Part shown: piece by piece, positions 16,258-20,252 of the stretch
Numbering within the stretch: the first letter of the stretch is position 1
Layout: each line of letters starts with the position of its first letter
Origin: FEN-1350 sp964386005
GTDB taxonomy: Bacteria > Planctomycetota > Phycisphaerae > Sedimentisphaerales > Anaerohalosphaeraceae
Length of the DNA stretch: 20,252 bases
NCBI GenBank assembly: GCA_964386005.1
Contig: CAYLSB010000086.1
Coordinates: forward strand, 1 to 20,252
Direction: 5' to 3'
Notes under the pieces: generated by a model
Seen by the model: the letters and a program-made list of their open reading frames with translations, nothing else
What the model was told of the DNA's origin: nothing
Databases searched by the model: none
Translations under genes and position numbers: made by a program

Positions 16258-16297
16258 AAGAGGATTCGTCGGACAAACCGGCGAATCCTCTTTTCTT
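16258..16297 (+). terminator. Strong intrinsic terminator of the LamG operon
   Basis: AAGAGGATTCGTCGG (16258-16272) pairs with CCGGCGAATCCTCTT (16278-16292) through 15 positions with a single G-T wobble, around a 5-nt loop. TTTTCTT (16291-16297) closes it. It begins 23 nt after the stop codon and is the clearest terminator in the window. The minus-strand isomerase gene ends 65 nt to its right and may also use the stem, though without a T tail in that direction. Confidence 0.9.
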
Positions 16298-16361
16298 GCA
16301 GCTTGTTTAGAATTTTCATTTGTCGGAAATCCGGAAGTGGCATTCCCGCGTTATTCGGATT

Positions 16362-17339
16362 TCATCCGGCCTTGATCGATGCGGCGAAATCCTCGACATA
16401 CTTGACGCAGGCGGCGACATCCTGTTCCAGTTGCGGAGACAGGTGTTCGTATTCGACCGTCATTACGCCCTTCCATTTCCAGTCGTAGATTTGCTTCAGG
16501 ATCGCCGCATAATTGGCCTTGCCTGTTCCCAGCGGAACATCGCGACTGTCGCGCTTTCCGGAGACTTCGGCGTCCTTGAGATGGACGACAAGGATTCGCT
16601 TTTCGTATTTCCTGAGACTGTCCAGCGTATTCAGGCCGGTCCGTACCCAGTGGCCGGTATCCGGACAGCCGCCGATTCGCGGGCCGCGCTTTTCGACGGC
16701 CTTGACGAAGACATCGGGATTCCAGTAGGCCGATCCCGAACCTTCGGGGTGGTTGTGGATGGCCAGATTGATCTTGTATTCTTCGCAGAGCTTGTCGATA
16801 TCCGCCAGGGCCTCGATCGGCGGTTCGGCCACGATGGTCTCGACGCCCATCTCCTTGGCGAAATCGAAGACGCCGCGATATTTCGCCTTGTCGGCTTCGA
16901 GCGGACCATAGTACGTCGGCATTTTGATGCCCAGATCATCCATTCGCTTTTTCATCTCCTTGCGATTTTCGTCGGAGAGGGATTCTCCGCTCTTAAGATC
17001 GGGTTTTTCCTTGCTCAGCGGCAGAAAGAAGGCCGGTTCGACATTTTGAACGCCCATCCGGGCCATGACATCCAGCATCTCATAAAAGCTGCGGTCGCGG
17101 AAGGTATATTGTTGTACAGAGATTCGCCATCCGATTTTTTCCGCGTTGGGAGTGCTCAGTTTGATTCGAGCGCCCGGTTTTCGGGCGGGTCGTTCCCCTC
17201 GAGGCCTTCGGGCCGGCCGGGTCGCGGGTGTTTCGGCGGTTCCCTGGGCATGTACCAGCGTGGTCAACGCGATGGCCGCCGCGGTTCCCGATGCGGCCGC
17301 GATTCGCACAAACTCCCGACGATTCAATGAATTTGACAT
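16362..17339 (-). CDS. Tat-exported sugar isomerase/epimerase-like TIM barrel
   Basis: The product has 325 residues of the xylose-isomerase-like/AP-endonuclease-2 superfamily, whose members isomerise, epimerise or beta-eliminate sugars using a divalent metal. The ATG at 17339 has GGAGG 8 to 9 bases upstream; a TTG five codons earlier overlaps that site and is rejected. A twin-arginine signal (NRREFVRIAAASG, arginines 7-8) ends near VHA at 31. A basic Pro/Arg/Ala linker (about 33-57) leads into the barrel from residue 69 (IGWRISVQQYTFRDRS). Likely metal or active-site residues are E172 (IVAEPP), H195/H197 (IHNHPEG), D227/H230 (CPDTGHW), H253 (VVHLKD) and E296/E298 (VEYE). Export makes a phosphorylated substrate unlikely. 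It is divergently paired with the 812-residue gene at 17467 across a 127-bp region. Isomerase, epimerase and 3-keto-glycoside lyase roles cannot be separated from sequence alone. Confidence 0.88.
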   Translation of the reverse strand: MSNSLNRREFVRIAAASGTAAAIALTTLVHAQGTAETPATRPARRPRGERPARKPGARIKLSTPNAEKIGWRISVQQYTFRDRSFYEMLDVMARMGVQNVEPAFFLPLSKEKPDLKSGESLSDENRKEMKKRMDDLGIKMPTYYGPLEADKAKYRGVFDFAKEMGVETIVAEPPIEALADIDKLCEEYKINLAIHNHPEGSGSAYWNPDVFVKAVEKRGPRIGGCPDTGHWVRTGLNTLDSLRKYEKRILVVHLKDAEVSGKRDSRDVPLGTGKANYAAILKQIYDWKWKGVMTVEYEHLSPQLEQDVAACVKYVEDFAASIKAG

Positions 17340-17380
17340 TTGTGTTTCCTCCAACAGAGTGGACGATTGAAATCATGTTC

Positions 17381-17409
17381 TTGTCTGAGAACGATTACCG
17401 GCGTATATT
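17381..17409 (+). promoter_or_regulatory. Promoter for the 812-residue gene
   Basis: TTGTCT (17381-17386) and TATATT (17404-17409) are 17 bp apart and match the sigma-70-type pattern at 4/6 and 5/6. Transcription would start near 17416, about 50 nt before the ATG at 17467. Its -10 box overlaps the -10 box of the opposing promoter. Confidence 0.45.
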
Positions 17410-17435
17410 CTACGACTGTGAAAGATAGGATTCAA
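17407..17435 (-). promoter_or_regulatory. Promoter for the isomerase-like gene
   Basis: On the minus strand TTGAAT (17430-17435) and TAGAAT (17407-17412) are 17 bp apart, matching at 4/6 and 5/6. The start would be near 17400, leaving a leader of about 60 nt. It shares bases 17407-17409 with the plus-strand -10 box, so the two promoters may be mutually exclusive. Confidence 0.45.
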
Positions 17436-17452
17436 GGATAACCTTCGTAGAA
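17408..17452. promoter_or_regulatory. 8-bp inverted repeat over divergent promoters
   Basis: TTCTACGA (17408-17415) and TCGTAGAA (17445-17452) are perfect reverse complements 29 bp apart. The left arm covers both -10 regions and the right arm lies just outside the minus-strand -35 box and before the plus-strand ribosome binding site. A regulator bound to both arms could control the two genes together. Alternatively the arms form a hairpin in the plus-strand leader. Confidence 0.35.
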
Positions 17453-17466
17453 AAACAGGGGCCACC

Positions 17467-19905
17467 ATGATGAACGAACAAAACACCAATCAACCGATTC
17501 GATGTCAGCGATCCCTTTTCCATTCGTCGCTTATTGTGATCGTGGCATTTCACATTTCCGTCTTCGCCGAATCCCCATCGAAGGAATTTCCCGATGGAAC
17601 GGTTATCAAGAATGTTGTGAAGGACGTTCCTTCCGGGTTCAATCTCCTGTCCGATTCCGGCTGGCGGCCGTGGCAGAAGGGCTTCGAGCGGCAGGGCAAA
17701 GAATGGATTTGCGACAACGGCGACGATTCCAATGTCCAGCGCGGCGTTTCTCAGACGGTAACGTTGAATCAGAAAACGCCGGAACCCATCGTCGCCGCCG
17801 CATGGAGCCGGGCCGAAAATATCGGCGGCTCGCGCGACAGCGATTATTCGCTCTATCTGGATCTGGTCTATTCCGACGATACCCCGTTATGGGGGCAGAT
17901 CGATTCGTTCCGTGTGGGAACGCATGACTGGCAGCAGGCCAGGGTGGTCGTATTTCCCGAAAAGCCCGTCAAGACCGTTTCGTTTCACATGCTTCTCCGA
18001 CGTCACACCGGCAAGGCATGGTTTCGGGATCCTTCGTTGAGCATCATCCAATCTGAAAACGGCGCCGCTCTGTTCGACGGCATTCCCGTATCGGTTGTAT
18101 CGTTCGACCGACAAGGTTTTCAAATCCGCGATGTCGCCGCCAATTCGGATTTTGTCGCTATCCGTCAGCAGGCCCTTGGAGTGGCGCTTTCTGCGAGGGA
18201 GCAAACCGTCGGCGATGCGACATTCTTTGACCTGACTCTGGAGGATACTACCCATCGAGATCGTGCCATCACCTTTCTCTATACGGTTCAGGTTCCCAGC
18301 GATGATTGTCTGTGGCTTGCAGATCCAAGACGAAGCGAGAAGGTGCAGAAAAGCCGAGAATATATCACGGCCGGACATTTCCGGGCGGGCGTCAATGGTC
18401 GGCTCTCGCGTTATCCTTTTGCCGCGGTTTCTTGGAACGATAAAGGATATGCTCTGGGAATCGATATGGCATATCCGGCCTTTTATCGAGTTGGCTACCA
18501 TACCGATACACAGGAGTTATTTCTTGCGTACGATCTGGGATTCACGCCCGAACAACCCCGGGCAAAGCTGCGGTTATGCCGATTCAACTTCAATCCTCGA
18601 TGGGAGTTCCGTGGGGCGCTGCAGAAATACTATGAACTGTTCCCCGAAGCGTTTGAATGTCGAATCCCTGAACAGGGACTCTGGATGCCGTTTGCCAGGA
18701 TCAGCGACGTGAAGGGCTGGCAGGATTTTGGTTTTCGTTTCAAGGAGGGAACCGACGAAACCGCATGGGATGATCAGAATAACATTCTCACATTCCGTTA
18801 CACCGAGCCCCTGACGTGGTGGATGTCGATGCCTTCCAACATGCCCCGTACAATCGAGGCGGCCATATCCGAGGCCCGGCGTCTGGCGGATACCGGCAAC
18901 ACGGCCGCGAAGGCATTGCTGTCAAGCGGATATCACGATGATCAGGGGAGGTTTGCGGCCCGTCTTCTGGATACCCCCTGGTGCAACGGCGCCGTGTGGA
19001 GTATGAACTCGATGCCCGATATCGTCGGAGACGTGACCGACTTCAAGAACAAATGGAATCCGCAGATTCGCCAATCCCTGTACGGTCCGCAGCGCAAAGC
19101 CGATCAGGATGGCGAATACATCGACTCCAGCGAGGGCTATGTCACCGATGAACTGGATTTTCGTCGCGATCATTTTTCCGCGGCGACAACGCCGCTGACC
19201 TTCTCGCCGGATGAATTCCGCCCGGCGATATTTCGCGGACTGATCGCGTTTGAATACGTCCGCCGGATTGCGCGCGATGTTCATGCCGACGGAAAGCGGA
19301 TGATGGCCAACGCGACCCCGGATCGTTTGTGCTGGCTGGCTCCGTCGCTGGATGTTCTCGGCACCGAAACCGACTGGAATCCCGGCAAGACCTGGCGTCC
19401 GATGTCGGATAGCGATCTGTTGTATCGCCGTGCAGTCTGTGGAAAGAAACCCTACTGTTTTCTCATGAATACCGTATTTGAGGAGTTTTCGCATGATAAA
19501 GTCGAGAAATATATGAAACGCTGTCTGGCCTACGGAATGTTTCCCGGATTCTTCAGCCATAACGCCTCGGAGGGACATTACTTCAAACGGCCGGAACTCT
19601 ACGAGCGAGACCGCGACCTGTTCAAGAAATACGTTCCGCTCTGCAAACAAGTCGCCGAGGCCGGATGGGAACCCATCACGCGTGCCCGGTCAAACGATCC
19701 GTCGGTCTATGTCGAACGTTTTGGGACGCGTTTCCTGACCGTATTCAATGATAGTCCCCAAAAGAAAACGGTTACGATCCGTCTGGATGAACCGAAGTCG
19801 GGAACCGCACGCGAGCATGTTTGCCAGGGCCGTGTACGGTGGGAAAACGGCTCGGCATCCTTGATCCTGGAACCCGAGGATGTCGCCGTGATCGAAATCG
19901 ATTGA
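17467..19905 (+). CDS. Secreted putative glycoside hydrolase, unrecognised family
   Basis: The product has 812 residues and I cannot assign it to a named family. AGGGG lies 5 bases before the ATG. The N-terminus has a signal peptide with core SLIVIVAFHISVF and likely cleavage after residue 34. Residues about 45-185 read like a galactose-binding or CBM-type beta sandwich (NLLSDSGWRPWQKGFERQG and a GVSQTVTLNQ strand). A second beta-rich region (about 190-350) follows. A probable TIM barrel starts near 400 (GLWMPFARISDV). It contains DGEYIDSSEGYVTDELDF (D553, E556) and LGTETDW (E634, D636), acidic clusters at strand ends that would suit a retaining or inverting glycosidase. A small beta domain closes the chain (FLTVFNDSPQKKTVTIRLDE), typical of glycosidase C-termini. 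It is divergent from the Tat-exported isomerase-like gene. The glycosidase call is inferred from architecture only, and the catalytic residues are candidates. Confidence 0.65.
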   Translation: MMNEQNTNQPIRCQRSLFHSSLIVIVAFHISVFAESPSKEFPDGTVIKNVVKDVPSGFNLLSDSGWRPWQKGFERQGKEWICDNGDDSNVQRGVSQTVTLNQKTPEPIVAAAWSRAENIGGSRDSDYSLYLDLVYSDDTPLWGQIDSFRVGTHDWQQARVVVFPEKPVKTVSFHMLLRRHTGKAWFRDPSLSIIQSENGAALFDGIPVSVVSFDRQGFQIRDVAANSDFVAIRQQALGVALSAREQTVGDATFFDLTLEDTTHRDRAITFLYTVQVPSDDCLWLADPRRSEKVQKSREYITAGHFRAGVNGRLSRYPFAAVSWNDKGYALGIDMAYPAFYRVGYHTDTQELFLAYDLGFTPEQPRAKLRLCRFNFNPRWEFRGALQKYYELFPEAFECRIPEQGLWMPFARISDVKGWQDFGFRFKEGTDETAWDDQNNILTFRYTEPLTWWMSMPSNMPRTIEAAISEARRLADTGNTAAKALLSSGYHDDQGRFAARLLDTPWCNGAVWSMNSMPDIVGDVTDFKNKWNPQIRQSLYGPQRKADQDGEYIDSSEGYVTDELDFRRDHFSAATTPLTFSPDEFRPAIFRGLIAFEYVRRIARDVHADGKRMMANATPDRLCWLAPSLDVLGTETDWNPGKTWRPMSDSDLLYRRAVCGKKPYCFLMNTVFEEFSHDKVEKYMKRCLAYGMFPGFFSHNASEGHYFKRPELYERDRDLFKKYVPLCKQVAEAGWEPITRARSNDPSVYVERFGTRFLTVFNDSPQKKTVTIRLDEPKSGTAREHVCQGRVRWENGSASLILEPEDVAVIEID

Positions 19906-19931
19906 TTTTTTTAACGCGAATCGATTATAAT
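19902..19931 (+). promoter_or_regulatory. Promoter between paired AATCGATT palindromes
   Basis: TTGATT (19902-19907) and a perfect TATAAT (19926-19931) are 18 bp apart. The -35 box overlaps the stop codon of the preceding gene (19903-19905). The self-complementary octamer AATCGATT occurs twice, at 19896-19903 and 19919-19926, overlapping the -35 and -10 boxes, 23 bp apart, about two helical turns. It would drive the gene at 19999 with a leader of about 60 nt. Confidence 0.45.
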
Positions 19932-19998
19932 GGAATCTGCATCGGAAGGATAATCGTTTCGTTTGGATCGAACAGGAATTCCAAGCGGAGGGTGTATC

Positions 19999-20252
19999 AT
20001 GTGTCGAAATCTGCGAACGGTTGTTTTGATGGGATTGGTTTTTTTCTTGTCGGGTATTGTGACGGGAAAATGTCCTGAAGGCGATTTCACCGCGGACTGC
20101 CGCATCGATCTGTCGGACTTGGCGGAACTGAGCCGTTGGTGGTTATCCGACAATTGCCAGGCGCCCGATTGCACGGCCGACGTAAATGGAGACCTTGCCA
20201 ATCCTGTTCGGCACTCGATTTGCATGGTTTTGGTGCCCCGAAAAATATTTTG
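19999..20252 (+). CDS. Secreted protein with N-terminal dockerin-like repeat (partial)
   Basis: The frame is open to the right edge of the window, giving 84 complete codons, and the gene continues beyond. GCGGAGGG (19986-19992) sits 6 bases before the ATG. A signal peptide (MCRNLRTVVLMGLVFFLSGIVTG) is followed at once by a dockerin-like half-repeat, GDFTADCRIDLSDLAEL, with acidic positions spaced like a calcium loop and then SRWWL. A second half-repeat begins (TADVNGD) but then departs from the pattern (LANPVRHSICMV) and lacks the closing aspartate. Cysteines flank the loop, as in the other two dockerin-like tails in the window. Placing this module right after the signal peptide, not at the C-terminus, differs from the LamG proteins. 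The rest of the protein and its function cannot be seen. Confidence 0.7.
   Translation, partial: MCRNLRTVVLMGLVFFLSGIVTGKCPEGDFTADCRIDLSDLAELSRWWLSDNCQAPDCTADVNGDLANPVRHSICMVLVPRKIF

Noticed and set aside
16320..17330. A 336-codon plus-strand frame opposite the isomerase-like gene
   Set aside because: It is fully antisense to a gene with clear Tat signal, motifs and ribosome binding site. The long open frame follows from the codon bias of the real gene.
17340..17354. TTG start five codons upstream for the isomerase-like gene
   Set aside because: The codons overlap the GGAGG that serves the ATG at 17339, which leads directly into the Tat signal.
1..20252. CRISPR arrays, tRNA/rRNA genes, insertion sequences or prophage genes
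   Set aside because: No regularly spaced repeats, cloverleaf-like sequences, rRNA-like blocks, transposase or phage proteins were seen by eye in either strand. A program scan would be needed to exclude degenerate forms.

Overview
The window looks like chromosomal DNA from a polysaccharide-degrading member of the Planctomycetota, most likely class Phycisphaerae (Sedimentisphaerales-like), or a close relative in the PVC group. This is inferred from protein style, not from a marker gene. The clues are large secreted LamG/Ig/FN3 mosaics ending in a single EF-hand-like dockerin half-repeat, several Tat-exported Gfo/Idh/MocA oxidoreductases, a Tat-exported xylose-isomerase-like protein, and secreted glycan-active enzymes without SusC/SusD. 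No rRNA, tRNA, CRISPR array or transposase gene was seen.

Layout. 1-360 is non-coding and carries small REP-like hairpins and an imperfect direct repeat. 361-3213 (-) is a secreted GH36-type alpha-galactosidase-like enzyme. Divergent from it are a small four-helix membrane protein (3379-3816) and then a probable two-gene operon: a secreted double beta-helix protein of the pectate-lyase-3/GH55-like type (3978-5885) and a Tat-exported Gfo/Idh/MocA oxidoreductase (5931-7277), closed by a terminator. 7566-8834 (+) is a RhlE-like DEAD-box RNA helicase with a long structured leader. It converges on a second Tat-exported oxidoreductase (8886-10253, -).

A 494-nt divergent intergenic region with good promoters on both strands precedes a tandem pair of paralogous secreted LamG proteins (10748-14041 and 14081-16234, +), which end at a strong terminator. 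16362-17339 (-) is a Tat-exported sugar isomerase/epimerase-like TIM barrel. It shares a compact divergent promoter region with an unrecognised 812-residue secreted protein that looks like a glycoside hydrolase (17467-19905, +). A further secreted dockerin-containing gene starts at 19999 and runs off the window.

How the genes may work together. Apart from the helicase and the small membrane protein, every gene is predicted to act outside the cytoplasm on carbohydrate. The most interesting reading is a cell-envelope glycan-processing locus. Classical hydrolases and beta-helix enzymes would work beside two exported NAD(P)-type oxidoreductases and an exported isomerase/lyase-fold protein. That set resembles the oxidation / beta-elimination / reduction (3-keto-glycoside) route known from gut Bacteroides. 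The LamG-dockerin proteins would serve as binding or surface components. This functional assembly is inference.
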